DNA of 48,501 nt from Nostoc sp. RI_552 (GTDB taxonomy: Bacteria > Cyanobacteriota > Cyanobacteriia > Cyanobacteriales > Nostocaceae): assembly GCA_016124525.1 (NCBI GenBank), contig WGNO01000075.1, positions 1-48,501 on the forward strand, given 5' to 3'. Positions 37,001 through 45,588 of the stretch are shown piece after piece. A program made the position numbers and the translations under genes. The first letter of the stretch is position 1. Each line of letters starts with the position of its first letter. A model generated the notes under the pieces. The model was given only the letters and a program-made list of their open reading frames with translations, was not told the DNA's origin and did no database searches.

Positions 37001-40000
37001 TAATGTGCCCAAAATCTCCACGCGTTTAATGGAATCAATCCCCAAATCTGCTTCAATATCCATGGACATTTCTAACATTTCGCTGGGGTAGCCTGTTTTA
37101 TCACTAACGATACTGAGTAGCGTATCGCTGATAGTAGCTGAATCAATATCTACTGGAGGTGCAGCTGTATCTAGGACTGCTACTGCTTGATGATGTGCGT
37201 TGTTAGTCTTACCATTGCCGTTACTGTGACCATTATCATTACCGTTGCCGTTGCCGTTAGTTGAAATTGGCTCAGATTCACTGACCACAGGTGATGCGGT
37301 TGTGACTGGAACAGACCCGTATGCAGGAGTGGTGGGACTATCTAAATAACTGAAAGACCGTATGAGACTTTTTTGAGAGGTATGATCCGAAGTTGACAGT
37401 TGATGTTGTTGGACTAACTGGAAAAAGTTATTAGTATATTCTTGCTGATATTTCAAATATTGCTCATGAATGCGGAGGCTGTCAGCTTGATGATCATGAA
37501 ACCGCATCATACTTCGCTCTGAACCAGAGATAGCTAGTTGCTGGGTTTGCAATTGTTGCTCAGTGAATTTACTATTTCCCCACAAGGTATGCTGTTGTTG
37601 CATCAACCCAAAGAAGGTTTTGGTATATTCTCTTTGATTTCTCACAGACTGTTCATGAACCTGCAAAATATGATGTTGATGGCGATTGAACTCGATGAGG
37701 GTATATTCTAAGTTATCTATAGCTCTTTGGTAATTCGCAGATGCTTCTAAATTGCTTGGTGTAGACTGGATATCTAGCTTGTCTGATTGCCCGTTTTTCA
37801 TAGATTTCGTCTGATTATTAATTGCCACTTTCTCTGTAGGAATGCTTGATCTTGGTGAATGATGACTGACAACTGCGGGTGATTTACTACTGTTGCTAAC
37901 GGGTAATTTTGCTTGATGGCCATTTTGTAGAGCTTTTTCAAAGGATTTCTTTGTATTTTCCGATATGTAGTTTGTACTGTTTAAGCGGACATTCAAGACT
38001 TTATTTTGAGGAGATGCTGGAATTGGTGGTGGCTGTTGGTAGGGATCTAAGTTAAGGAGAGGCAAACCAGCGACACGCAGCTGTATTACAGCTTCTCGCA
38101 GGCAGCGATCGCTATCCTTTTGGGGATGGGTATTTAAAGCTACAGCTATATGAGGGCGATCGCCAAGAACTTCTTTGACTAAATTGGTGAGAGTATTTCG
38201 TGGACCAAACTCCACAAAACAATAACCACCTTCAGCATAAATGTTTTCAATCTCATCTTGAAACAACACCTGACTTCCTAGATGTTCTTTGAGGATGTTT
38301 TGAATCACTTTTGCCTGATTGGGGTAGGGCATCCCTGTAAAATTCGTGTAGACTGGGATTTTTGGCGGATGCAAAGTAACTCTTTCAATGGCGTTAGCAA
38401 AGGGTTTAAGTGCATAAGCCACTAGAGATGTATGAAAAGCTGCTGAGACTTTCAACAGTACAGTATGGAAACCTTTAATGGTCAGAATTTCTTGGACTTT
38501 GGCAATTTCAGCTTTTGTCCCCGCTAGCACCATCTGTTGATAGGAATTTAAGTTAGCAATATTCACTAACGGGAAATTTTGAATCAGTTGTTTCACCTGA
38601 CGAACATCTCCCTTCACTGCCAGCATGGTTCCCGTATCTCCCTGAGAATCTTTGGGTGTAGCCATAGCCTGACCTCTGGCTTTGACCAAGTAGTAATAAT
38701 CTGACTCGTTCAAAACCCCTGCAACCCATAAAGCAGTCAGTTCTCCGAAGCTATGTCCGGCAACAATATCTGGTTTAAATCCAGTTTTTTGTAAAATCTT
38801 ATATAAACCAGTACTAAAAGCACCAATAGCTGGCTGTGCGTATTCTGTCAGTTGCAAAGTTGACATTTGCGCTGCCTTTTGCTCTGGATTGAATACAGGA
38901 GTAGGGAAGACAACTTGTGAGACAGGCTGTAAACCGTCTTCGCATAAAAGCCTGTCCATCTCAGCATAAGCCTCTCGTAAGCAAGGAAAGTTAATGACCA
39001 GTTCCCGACCCATTTCTAAATATTGTGAGCCTTGACCAGAAAATAGAGCCACAACTTTCTTTTCTCTGCTGATGCCACTTTTGCGGTAATAAATTCCTTG
39101 GGGATGCTCCCAGAATTCTGCTTGTGATTTGTTTTGCAGCGAGTCAATAGTTTTTTGCAACAAGTCACTACCTTGAGTCAAAGAATCAACCACAAACCCG
39201 ACTCTGGCATCCGTAATCGGTATTTGTAAATTTTTACTTCCTGAAATTAATTCACCATAATACTGTTGTCCTGCATTGGACTGTAATTGATCTCGGATTT
39301 GTTGGCAGCGCAATAATAACTCTTCTGGTGTTTTAGCTGATATCAGGACTGATTCCGGACTTTTATGTATGCGGTAAGGTTGATTGTGTTCGTGTTTGTA
39401 TTCTTCCACAACCAAATGATAGTTAGTGCCGCCAAAGCCAAAAGCACTCACTCCAGCACGTCTGGCTTCGTCATTAGTGGTAATCCAGGGTCTGGTTTCC
39501 GTATTTAAATAAAATGGAGAATTTTCAATATTCAGTTTAGGGTGAGGTTGAGTAATGTTAATTGTCGGTGGTAATACTTTATGATGCAAAGCCAAGGCAG
39601 TTTTAATTAGACTAGCCGCACCTGCTGCTGCTTTTGTATGTCCAATCTGTGATTTGACACTTCCCAAGGCAATATATTGTTTTTTGGGGTTATTTTCGCC
39701 AAAAACAGCCTTAATAGATGTGAATTCCGTGGGATCTCCAGCTAAAGTGCCAGTGCCGTGTGCTTCAATTAAACCTATACTCCCAGGGGAGCATTCTGCA
39801 TCTTCATAAGCACGATGTAAGGCTGCAATTTGACCTTCAGGACGAGGTGCATAGATGCTTTTATAACGACCATCGCTGGAACTGCCAATGCCTCTAATCA
39901 CTGCATAGATGCGATCATTGTCTCGCTCGGCATCTTCCAGGCGCTTTAATACCAACATCCCCACACCTTCACCCAGCATCATACCGTCGGAAGCTGCATC

Positions 40001-40921
40001 GAATGGTTTAACATTCTCGCTGGGAGAAACAGCCGGGGTTTTGCTGAAACACATATAAGCCATAATAGAGTTATCTGTGTCAACTCCACCAGTTAGCATC
40101 ATGTCAGAACGTCTTTCAACTAGCTCACTAATGGCTATTTGCACCGCTCCCAAGGAACTGGCACAGGCGGCATCAATTACACAATTCATTCCCCCCAAAT
40201 TGAGGCGGTTGGCAATTCTGCCGGCAATTACATTAGCTAGCATGCCTGGGAAGGCGTTCTCATTCCACTGCACATATGCACTTTTAATTTTCTCAACTAT
40301 GTTTTGTGTATCTTGATCAGATAAACCACTGCTTTTGAGAACTTTTTCCCAAACGGGATATTGCAATCTTGAACTGAGTGGCATGGCCAATTGCCTACCA
40401 ATAGCCACACCCAAAACTACACCGGTGCGCTCGTGATTAAATTGCCGAGATTCACCATATCCAGCATCTTCTATCGCGGATTTAGCAACCAGTAAACCCA
40501 ATAACTGAGAAATATCTGTGACTTCTAAGATATTCGGCGGTAAGCCAAATTCCATTGGATTGAAATCGACATCTGGAATAAATCCACCCCGTTTACAGTA
40601 GGTTTTGTCAGGTGCTTTGGGATCAGCATCATAATAATCATCAATATTCCAACGCGAAGGTGGAACATCAGTAATACAATCAACTTTGTGAATAATGTTT
40701 TCCCAATATTCCTGTAAGTTTTTGGCTTGGGGAAATATAGAAGCCATGCCGATAATAGCAATGTGAGTCTTTTGCAGCTGTCTATTTATTTCACTATGAT
40801 TTTGCGGTACATTTCTCACGATAACTTTCTTCCTTTTTATTCGTTTAAGCAAATAATTTTCACAATTGCTGATCTCATCTTGCAACTGTTCTAATTCAGC
40901 TTCAATTTTAGAGGCAGCCAT
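34058..40921 (-). CDS. Iterative type I PKS, HglE/PfaA-like (KS-AT-ACP-ACP-KR-DH)
   Basis: A 2287-residue synthase. KS: residues about 51-508 with C253 (DAACASS), H388 (EAHGTGT) and H428 (IGHTKAAAG), all intact. AT: about 622-930 with S724 (GHSFGE). A linker of about 300 residues follows with two repeated helical motifs (HEQ...EYT..FF.L.QQ, near 1080-1110 and 1140-1173) and an Asn/Gly-rich tract (about 1221-1241). Two near-identical ACPs carry S1297 and S1404 (LGIDSIKR). The KR has a Rossmann loop at about 1728-1741 (SGGAKGI) and the SSVVGFYGNVGQSDYA catalytic segment. A C-terminal hot-dog DH has NPFLYDHVIAG and the HxxxGxxxxP pattern. No ER or thioesterase is present; the PfaD protein and acyltransferases downstream supply reduction and perhaps release. 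Relatives make heterocyst glycolipid aglycones and PUFAs. Confidence 0.93.
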   Translation of the reverse strand: MAASKIEAELEQLQDEISNCENYLLKRIKRKKVIVRNVPQNHSEINRQLQKTHIAIIGMASIFPQAKNLQEYWENIIHKVDCITDVPPSRWNIDDYYDADPKAPDKTYCKRGGFIPDVDFNPMEFGLPPNILEVTDISQLLGLLVAKSAIEDAGYGESRQFNHERTGVVLGVAIGRQLAMPLSSRLQYPVWEKVLKSSGLSDQDTQNIVEKIKSAYVQWNENAFPGMLANVIAGRIANRLNLGGMNCVIDAACASSLGAVQIAISELVERRSDMMLTGGVDTDNSIMAYMCFSKTPAVSPSENVKPFDAASDGMMLGEGVGMLVLKRLEDAERDNDRIYAVIRGIGSSSDGRYKSIYAPRPEGQIAALHRAYEDAECSPGSIGLIEAHGTGTLAGDPTEFTSIKAVFGENNPKKQYIALGSVKSQIGHTKAAAGAASLIKTALALHHKVLPPTINITQPHPKLNIENSPFYLNTETRPWITTNDEARRAGVSAFGFGGTNYHLVVEEYKHEHNQPYRIHKSPESVLISAKTPEELLLRCQQIRDQLQSNAGQQYYGELISGSKNLQIPITDARVGFVVDSLTQGSDLLQKTIDSLQNKSQAEFWEHPQGIYYRKSGISREKKVVALFSGQGSQYLEMGRELVINFPCLREAYAEMDRLLCEDGLQPVSQVVFPTPVFNPEQKAAQMSTLQLTEYAQPAIGAFSTGLYKILQKTGFKPDIVAGHSFGELTALWVAGVLNESDYYYLVKARGQAMATPKDSQGDTGTMLAVKGDVRQVKQLIQNFPLVNIANLNSYQQMVLAGTKAEIAKVQEILTIKGFHTVLLKVSAAFHTSLVAYALKPFANAIERVTLHPPKIPVYTNFTGMPYPNQAKVIQNILKEHLGSQVLFQDEIENIYAEGGYCFVEFGPRNTLTNLVKEVLGDRPHIAVALNTHPQKDSDRCLREAVIQLRVAGLPLLNLDPYQQPPPIPASPQNKVLNVRLNSTNYISENTKKSFEKALQNGHQAKLPVSNSSKSPAVVSHHSPRSSIPTEKVAINNQTKSMKNGQSDKLDIQSTPSNLEASANYQRAIDNLEYTLIEFNRHQHHILQVHEQSVRNQREYTKTFFGLMQQQHTLWGNSKFTEQQLQTQQLAISGSERSMMRFHDHQADSLRIHEQYLKYQQEYTNNFFQLVQQHQLSTSDHTSQKSLIRSFSYLDSPTTPAYGSVPVTTASPVVSESEPISTNGNGNGNDNGHSNGNGKTNNAHHQAVAVLDTAAPPVDIDSATISDTLLSIVSDKTGYPSEMLEMSMDIEADLGIDSIKRVEILGTLLELYPDLPQPNPEELAPLRTLQEIVEYINTLVPTNSVAPATINEVLEEPKAETVTLPSPIPENLRNTLLNIVSDKTGYPSEMLEMSMDIEADLGIDSIKRVEILGALLELYPDLPQPNPEELAPLRTLQEIVDYIEQKVKGVEKKSIEAQQNQQSDIESNHPQSLIRRSPAKLKFLPEPDILEFTLPAQHIALVTDDGSLTTTKLVEALSKRGWKIVVLSFPQSLIGKQSPLPQQINRVVLEDWSEEHLQQQLAGIAAKYGKVAAFIHLNPSSVQDASAQICYLETEKYLVRHVFLIAKHLKESLNQAANEGRSCFLTVARLDGNFGLGQTTHFGAISGGLFGLTKSVNQEWEPVFCRALDISPDLDADTSVEHILAELYDFNRLVVEVGYSSQGRTTLVCQPELDSGFELSIPNPQSQVFLVSGGAKGITAQCVIELARRYQCKFILLGRSAAEPEPVWSEGYLGEGELKKQIMEDFLAQGDKPTPAMVHKKFQTIVSRREIAATLKAIEEVGGQAEYLSVDVTDAMALCERVAGAIDRLGAVTGIIHGAGNLADKAIERKSLQDFETVYAAKVQGLEHLLRCVPPSQLQYLVLFSSVVGFYGNVGQSDYAIANEILNKSAHLFKLNHPHCHVVAINWGPWDSGMVSPALKKAFAERNIETISLEIGTQMLVRELQPKNQDSTQVVIGSPLVYIPEVLNPQLKSFRMQRRLTLAANPFLYDHVIAGKPVLPATCAFSWIAHTCEQLYPGYKFFSCQNFKVLKGIVFDDNRPHEYSLDLVEVAKSDNNEIEFKAKVWSNNSGKIRYHFSANIKLKRQIPVAPAYELFNQELTKPDITTSFYQNGASSLFHGSTFQGVKSVLNISPEQITIDCMLPHLDEIKQGQFPVHTFNPYVVDVQIHALWIWSQHFHQVGCLPSEINNFEQFAEMPFCQDFYISCEVKSKTESSVVADVTAHDDQGKIYSRMMGAKGIVLPRELAKV
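36607..37125 (-). repeat. Intragenic tandem duplication of the PKS ACP domain
   Basis: Two 199-base blocks, 36607-36804 (ACP2) and 36927/36928-37125 (ACP1), are offset by 321 bases. By eye they differ at about six positions, mostly synonymous. The near-identity points to recent duplication or ongoing gene conversion of the two carrier domains. Confidence 0.9.
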
Positions 40922-41304
40922 GACTTCAACTTCACTATTGCGCTTGTGAGATGTATATCTGTTGAGATTTTTTCTCTGTGTATCAGAGGACTACCAACAA
41001 TTTGTTAGGTAAAAAATTGCTCTTAGGAAATAATTTGTAGATATATGGAAACTTGCATACAAATTATTTCAAAACTTAAAGTTGAATAGTTTGATACGGA
41101 AACCTGAGCCTAATGTATATCATCCTATTAATTTGCTTAATTGTAGTTATATTAGACTGATTGATTCTCGATTACAACTTATATGCAACTCCATATTTAC
41201 AACCTACAGTTAATGATGAGAAAGCAAGATAATTTTGGCATATCAATTGTTATTACTTGTATCATTCTACATTGGTATCAGTCACTTGCTCAAGAATTAT
41301 TTTC
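40922..41304. other. Promoter/leader region of the PKS array
   Basis: 383 bases between the 88-aa gene and the PKS start, both on the minus strand. AT-rich; I see no ORF, terminator or recognised operator. It presumably holds the promoter for the whole minus-strand array. Confidence 0.4.
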
Positions 41305-41571
41305 TTAATCAGCATGGTCGTGTTTCTTTCTCTTCATTACTTGTGTCTGATTAGCAGCTAATAATTTCTGCTCTAGCTCACTAATACTAATACCAAGCTC
41401 AGAAGCAGTTTTATTTTTCCACTCTTCTAGCTCAAAGTCATGCTGATTGAGCCATTCATGCACTACTAAACGTGCCATCTCTGCTTTGCGGAGAGTCTGG
41501 CGAGCTGCATGAAAAATTAGCCTCTGATTATCAAAACTTGGTAACGAGAGCATGAATCGCTGTAATCTCAT
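41305..41571 (-). CDS. Hypothetical small basic protein, 88 aa
   Basis: An 88-residue, mostly helical protein beginning MRLQRFMLSLPSFDNQRL and ending KRKKHDHAD, with a basic histidine-containing tail. The central part (ARQTLRKAEMARLVVHEWL and ELGISISELEQKLL) looks like two amphipathic helices. I do not recognise a family. It lies upstream of the PKS on the same strand and near the divergent exporter, so a regulatory or accessory role is conceivable, but nothing in the sequence demonstrates it. No convincing Shine-Dalgarno. Confidence 0.55.
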   Translation of the reverse strand: MRLQRFMLSLPSFDNQRLIFHAARQTLRKAEMARLVVHEWLNQHDFELEEWKNKTASELGISISELEQKLLAANQTQVMKRKKHDHAD

Positions 41572-41665
41572 TTTGTCTATGCTCTTTGAAGGGCAGTAAC
41601 TATTGATTTAATCATTATCAAAGTCTGATTTTTTATTATGGCATACAGTAAAACTTTATTTAAAA

Positions 41666-41685
41666 AATTGCATATAAATTGCATA
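41666..41685. promoter_or_regulatory. Direct repeat AATTGCATA, one helical turn apart
   Basis: AATTGCATA occurs at 41666-41674 and again at 41677-41685, an 11-base period. That puts both copies on the same DNA face, as expected for a regulator binding in tandem. It lies about 95 bases upstream of the 88-aa gene start. No known regulator is matched. Confidence 0.35.
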
Positions 41686-41743
41686 AATTCGATTTTATGT
41701 GGTTTTTTATTTATATATTATTCAGTTAATTTCTAAGTTTTTA

Positions 41744-41771
41744 CTGTTTTATAAAACAGGGTTTTATAAAA
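41744..41771. promoter_or_regulatory. Palindrome CTGTTTTATAAAACAG plus second TTTTATAAAA core
   Basis: A perfect 16-base palindrome at 41744-41759 is followed by a second copy of its ten-base core TTTTATAAAA at 41762-41771 (core spacing 15 bases). Candidate operator between divergent transcription units; the binding protein is unknown. Confidence 0.4.
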
Positions 41772-42041
41772 AAATGTAGTAATAATAAATTGATTTATAT
41801 AATAAGGTTTTTCCATCTGTCTAAAGATTGATTCTATGTGAAAGCATAATCTCTAAGCCTAAAACTATTGTCAAAAAACTCACAAGGCTTATATACACAT
41901 TAGCATTTGGTGAGTCAATCACTACAAACGTTGAACTTAAAAAACATTAGCATGGCCATAGTATGACCCATACAACAGTTTTCATTTATTGGTACTACAT
42001 CTGTCGTAAGGAACATAGCAGTATGTCTAAAGTGGTCATTT

Positions 42042-42065
42042 ATTTACATCAAAATCACTGTAAAT
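42042..42065. promoter_or_regulatory. Inverted repeat ATTTACA-N10-TGTAAAT
   Basis: A perfect 7-base inverted repeat with ten bases between the arms (42042-42048 and 42059-42065). The half-site spacing of about 17 bases centre to centre is compatible with a dimeric regulator. It is not an NtcA site (GTAN8TAC). Confidence 0.35.
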
Positions 42066-42514
42066 GTTGTATATTTAATTTAGTTTAGTTGTTTTAAAAT
42101 TATTTTTTCTTGCCAAATGTAAATTAATTTACTAATACATATTCGTGACCCATAGAAAATATAGCTAGTTAATTATGTATCAAATCACTGTGCTAAATTA
42201 ATTTTTATTCTTTCGTTATTTTTCATAAAATATCTCCGGATTTTCTCTATGCCATTTTGCCGATTGTTTATGATTAAATATGTTGCGTATGGGTTGCAAT
42301 TGAGGATCAAGGTGTTTATTCTAGGTCATAGAAAAGGTAATTAAATACTGTTAAATTTCCCAGGAGAGTAATAGAGAGATATAAACTTACTTGATTATCT
42401 CACGCCTCTATTGATGGAAATTCACGCAGGATGACAATCTAATTACATATAAACCGTGCTGCATCAAGCATTCTACATCATTGCACTGACCTGAAACTAT
42501 AAGGGATTGCTGGC

Positions 42515-42850
42515 ATGAGACTATCTGAGTTAGATCCACTCATACCGCTAATTGAGTTAAGAGAAGAACTTCTAAAGTTACCAAAAGGCTACTCGTTTTA
42601 TGAACAAGAAATAATCGATTTCTTATCTCGACGCAGATGGCCTGAGACTAACCGCCGCATTGATAGAACAACCTTTTGGCGATGGAGGACTGATAATAAA
42701 ATTGAGCATCAAAAACTCTTCAGCCGATTGGATATTTTGAAACTTTGCCAAATTTGCGACCATTACCGGATAGATGGAACACGTAGTGAATACTTAGCAA
42801 TTATCAAAAATCAAAAAGAACCGGTGCTCAATAGCACTAAGATAAGCTGA
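42515..42850 (+). CDS. Hypothetical small protein, possibly DNA-binding
   Basis: A 111-residue basic protein beginning MRLSELDPLIPLIELREELL. The region from about 25 to 60 (FYEQEIIDFLSRRRWPETN, then RRIDRTTFWRWRT) is rich in Arg and Trp and has the rhythm of a helix-turn-helix, which is my inference only. LKLCQICDHYRIDG follows. I do not recognise a family. AGGGA eight bases before the ATG supports translation. It is the first gene of the plus-strand block, 294 bases before devB, so it could regulate the divergent array or exporter. Confidence 0.6.
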   Translation: MRLSELDPLIPLIELREELLKLPKGYSFYEQEIIDFLSRRRWPETNRRIDRTTFWRWRTDNKIEHQKLFSRLDILKLCQICDHYRIDGTRSEYLAIIKNQKEPVLNSTKIS

Positions 42851-43144
42851 AATCCATGATATGATTAATTTTGGGGTGTGGTGTGTGGAAAATGAAGAGC
42901 AAAAACATTTTATTTCACAGCAAAAATTGAATGTTTGTTGACATGACACTCTACACCCGTCCCTGGTATTTTACTCATGAATCCTTGAGTCGAAGTATAA
43001 ACATTTCTTTTAGTTTTATCCTCCTGATGAAAAAATGTCACGATAACCCTACAAGGGTTTGATAGGAATTGGCAACCCAAGTAAATATTAAAGACTGCAA
43101 GAGTGACTTGTATCTAGATATCTCTAACTGAGAAAAAAGTAATT

Positions 43145-44338
43145 ATGGTAACCAAACAAAGGCAGTTATTCACAAAACCCGTAAGTCAGTGGTCTATAAT
43201 TTTGGCAATTTCTATAGCTGTAACTACTGGTGCTATTTCTGTTTCTAGGTTTGCACCCAATCCTTCAACTTCTACATTAGAACCTCCAATTAAACCAACC
43301 AGCGCCCCTAATATAACTACTGTTGCTGCTTTAGGACGTTTAGAGCCTCAAGGCGAAGTCATTCGTTTATCTGCTGCCAATTCTCAAGCTGGGGTTAGGG
43401 TGTCAAAACTCTTGGTAGCTCAAGGAGATTGGGTGTCTCAAGGAGATGTTGTAGCAATTCTTGACAATTACGACACTCGGCTTGCAGCCTTAGAAAAAGC
43501 CAAAAAACAAGTTCTAGTCGCTCAAGCTAATCTCAATCAGGTAAAAGCTGGAGCAAAAGCTGGAGACATCTCTGCACAACAAGCCACAATTGCTCGTTTA
43601 GAGGCTGAGTTGAAAGGAGAAGTTTCGACACAACAAGCGAGGATTGCTCGTTTAGAAGCTGAGTCGCGTAATGCTGAAAGTGAAAATCAACGATATCAAA
43701 AGTTATTTCAAGAAGGTGCAATTTCAGCTTCTAGCTCCGAGACTAAACAGTTACGAGTCGATACTGTCCGACAACAGCTCAATGAAGCTAAAGCCGCTTT
43801 TAACCGCACTGTAGAAACTTTGCAAAAGCAATTAAAGGAAGCTGAAGCCAGACTGGAGAGTATTGCTGAAGTACGTCCTACAGATATCCAAGCTGCACAA
43901 ACTGATGTTGACAGTGCGATCGCTTCAGTCAAACAGGCTCAAGCAGACTGGAATTTAAGTTTAGTGCGATCGCCTATCGATGGCCAAGTGCTAAAAATTA
44001 ATACTCGTCCAGGAGAAATTATTAATAACTCTGGAATAGTTGAGTTAGGAAGTACACAACAAATGTATGTAGTCGCAGAGGTCTATGAAACTGATATTCA
44101 AAAAGTGCGTTTAGGTCAGTCCGCTATAATCACTAGTAATGCTTTGGCAGGAGAATTACGCGGAAAAGTCACAGATATTGGTTTACGAGTTAATAGACAA
44201 AATATTTTTGATCTCAATCCACAAGTGAATACAGATAACAAAGTAGTAGATGTAAAAATCAGGCTTGATCATCCACCCGATAATCAACAAGTTACTACTC
44301 TGACAGATTTACAAGTGCAGGTACTTATTAATATATAA
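43145..44338 (+). CDS. devB: DevB-like periplasmic adaptor (membrane fusion protein) of an ABC exporter
   Basis: A 397-residue HlyD/DevB-family adaptor: an N-terminal membrane anchor (about 15-34), VAALGRLEPQGEVIRL, a split lipoyl domain (VLVAQGDWVSQGDVVAILDN and later VRSPIDGQVLKINTRPGE), a long alpha-helical hairpin with repeated IARLEAE segments (about 110-235), and a beta-barrel near the C terminus (MYVVAEVYETDIQKVRLGQ). DevB links the inner-membrane pump to a TolC-type outer-membrane channel; DevBCA of Nostoc exports heterocyst glycolipids. No TolC gene lies nearby. First of three co-directional genes. Several DevB paralogues exist per genome, so the symbol marks family, not proven orthology. 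Confidence 0.9.
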   Translation: MVTKQRQLFTKPVSQWSIILAISIAVTTGAISVSRFAPNPSTSTLEPPIKPTSAPNITTVAALGRLEPQGEVIRLSAANSQAGVRVSKLLVAQGDWVSQGDVVAILDNYDTRLAALEKAKKQVLVAQANLNQVKAGAKAGDISAQQATIARLEAELKGEVSTQQARIARLEAESRNAESENQRYQKLFQEGAISASSSETKQLRVDTVRQQLNEAKAAFNRTVETLQKQLKEAEARLESIAEVRPTDIQAAQTDVDSAIASVKQAQADWNLSLVRSPIDGQVLKINTRPGEIINNSGIVELGSTQQMYVVAEVYETDIQKVRLGQSAIITSNALAGELRGKVTDIGLRVNRQNIFDLNPQVNTDNKVVDVKIRLDHPPDNQQVTTLTDLQVQVLINI

Positions 44339-44361
44339 ATTTCTAATTTGAGGTTATATAA

Positions 44362-45534
44362 ATGATTCTCAATATACCTCTAGCTTGGCTACAACTAGCC
44401 AAACAAAGAGTTCGTTTTCTTGTTGCTTTGGCTGGAATTGCTTTTGTATCTGTTTTAATGTTTTTGCAAATTGGTTTCCAAGATGCTCTTTATGACAGTG
44501 CTACACAGTTGCATAAGAATCTAGATGGAGAGCTATTTTTAATTAGTGTTCAATATCAATCTTTGACATCTAATCAAAGCTTTCCCCGTCAGCGTTTGTA
44601 CCAGCTTTTAGGTTTTGAAGATGTAGAATCTTTTCGCCCTCTATATGTGCAATTTGCTAAACTAAAAAACCAAAAAAATGGTTTAAAATACCCTATATAT
44701 GTTCTTGGGACTGAACCGGTAGAAGCAATTTTTAACTTACCAAGTTTTGAGGAAAATCTCAATTTACTAAAACTTCCCGATCAGGTTTTGTTTGACAGCG
44801 CTTCCCGACCAGAATTTGGACCAATTGCTCAAAAGTTCCAACAGGGAAACACCGTAGAAGTTGAAATATTTAGTTATACTGGCTTAGTTGGTTACAAAGT
44901 TAAAATTGCCGGATTATTTAGTTTAGGATCATCCTTTGGAGTGGATGGAAATTTAATAGTTAGTATTTCAACTTTTCTGCGGATATTTCAAGACCGTTCA
45001 GTACAAAATATAGATATAGGTTTAATTAAGCTCAAGCCTGGTACTAACCCTGAAAAAGTTTTGGGAACTTTGACAGCTAAGTTACCTGAAGATGTGAGAG
45101 TGATTACCCGTGAAGATTTTATTAATTTAGAAAAAGATTATTGGGCTCTCAGAACACCCATTGGGTTTGTATTTAACTTTATGGTGATGATGGGATTCAT
45201 TGTGGGTGTCATTGTTGTTTATCAAATTCTCTATAGTAATATTTCTAATCACTTAGCAGAATATGCCACACTGAAAGCTATGGGGTTTAAAAACAAATAC
45301 CTTTTGAGTATGGTTTTCCAACAAGCTTTAATCTTAGCATCTTTAGGGTATATTCCAGGTTTTGCTATATCTCTGGGTTTATATGGTATAGCCAAAGATG
45401 CTACTAAGTTACCTGTGATCATGAATTTAGATAGGGCAATTTTTGTGTTAGTAATTGCCATTTTTATGTGCTTGTTATCGGGATTTTTATCTACAAATAA
45501 GTTACGAAATGTAGATCCAGCAGATATTTTTTAA
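44362..45534 (+). CDS. devC: DevC-like ABC transporter permease
   Basis: A 390-residue permease of the MacB/FtsX type: one membrane helix at 17-37 (FLVALAGIAFVSVLMFLQIG), a large periplasmic domain (about 45-265), then three helices at about 272-295, 320-345 and 360-380. The first loop KNLDGELFLIS and the C-terminal ATLKAMGFKNKYLLSMVFQQA segment are typical of DevC proteins. It works with the adaptor and ATPase on either side. The gene starts 23 bases after devB with GAGG as Shine-Dalgarno, and devA follows 54 bases later. Confidence 0.93.
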   Translation: MILNIPLAWLQLAKQRVRFLVALAGIAFVSVLMFLQIGFQDALYDSATQLHKNLDGELFLISVQYQSLTSNQSFPRQRLYQLLGFEDVESFRPLYVQFAKLKNQKNGLKYPIYVLGTEPVEAIFNLPSFEENLNLLKLPDQVLFDSASRPEFGPIAQKFQQGNTVEVEIFSYTGLVGYKVKIAGLFSLGSSFGVDGNLIVSISTFLRIFQDRSVQNIDIGLIKLKPGTNPEKVLGTLTAKLPEDVRVITREDFINLEKDYWALRTPIGFVFNFMVMMGFIVGVIVVYQILYSNISNHLAEYATLKAMGFKNKYLLSMVFQQALILASLGYIPGFAISLGLYGIAKDATKLPVIMNLDRAIFVLVIAIFMCLLSGFLSTNKLRNVDPADIF

Positions 45535-45588
45535 CTTACTGATAATCTCAATAATATTTATGCTTACTTTTGCTTTTTCAGAAAACAT

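Larger units (their letters stand above)
41572..42514. other. Long AT-rich divergent control region with palindromes
   Basis: 943 bases without a supported gene, between the minus-strand lipid array and the plus-strand exporter block. It contains several symmetric sites listed separately: a direct repeat at 41666-41685, a palindrome pair at 41744-41771, and inverted repeats at 41961-41973 and 42042-42065. It probably contains promoters for both directions. Confidence 0.5.

Noticed and set aside
41961..41973. GTATGACCCATAC as an NtcA box
   Set aside because: The spacing between GTA and TAC is seven bases, not eight. It is a GTATG/CATAC inverted repeat, but not a consensus NtcA site.
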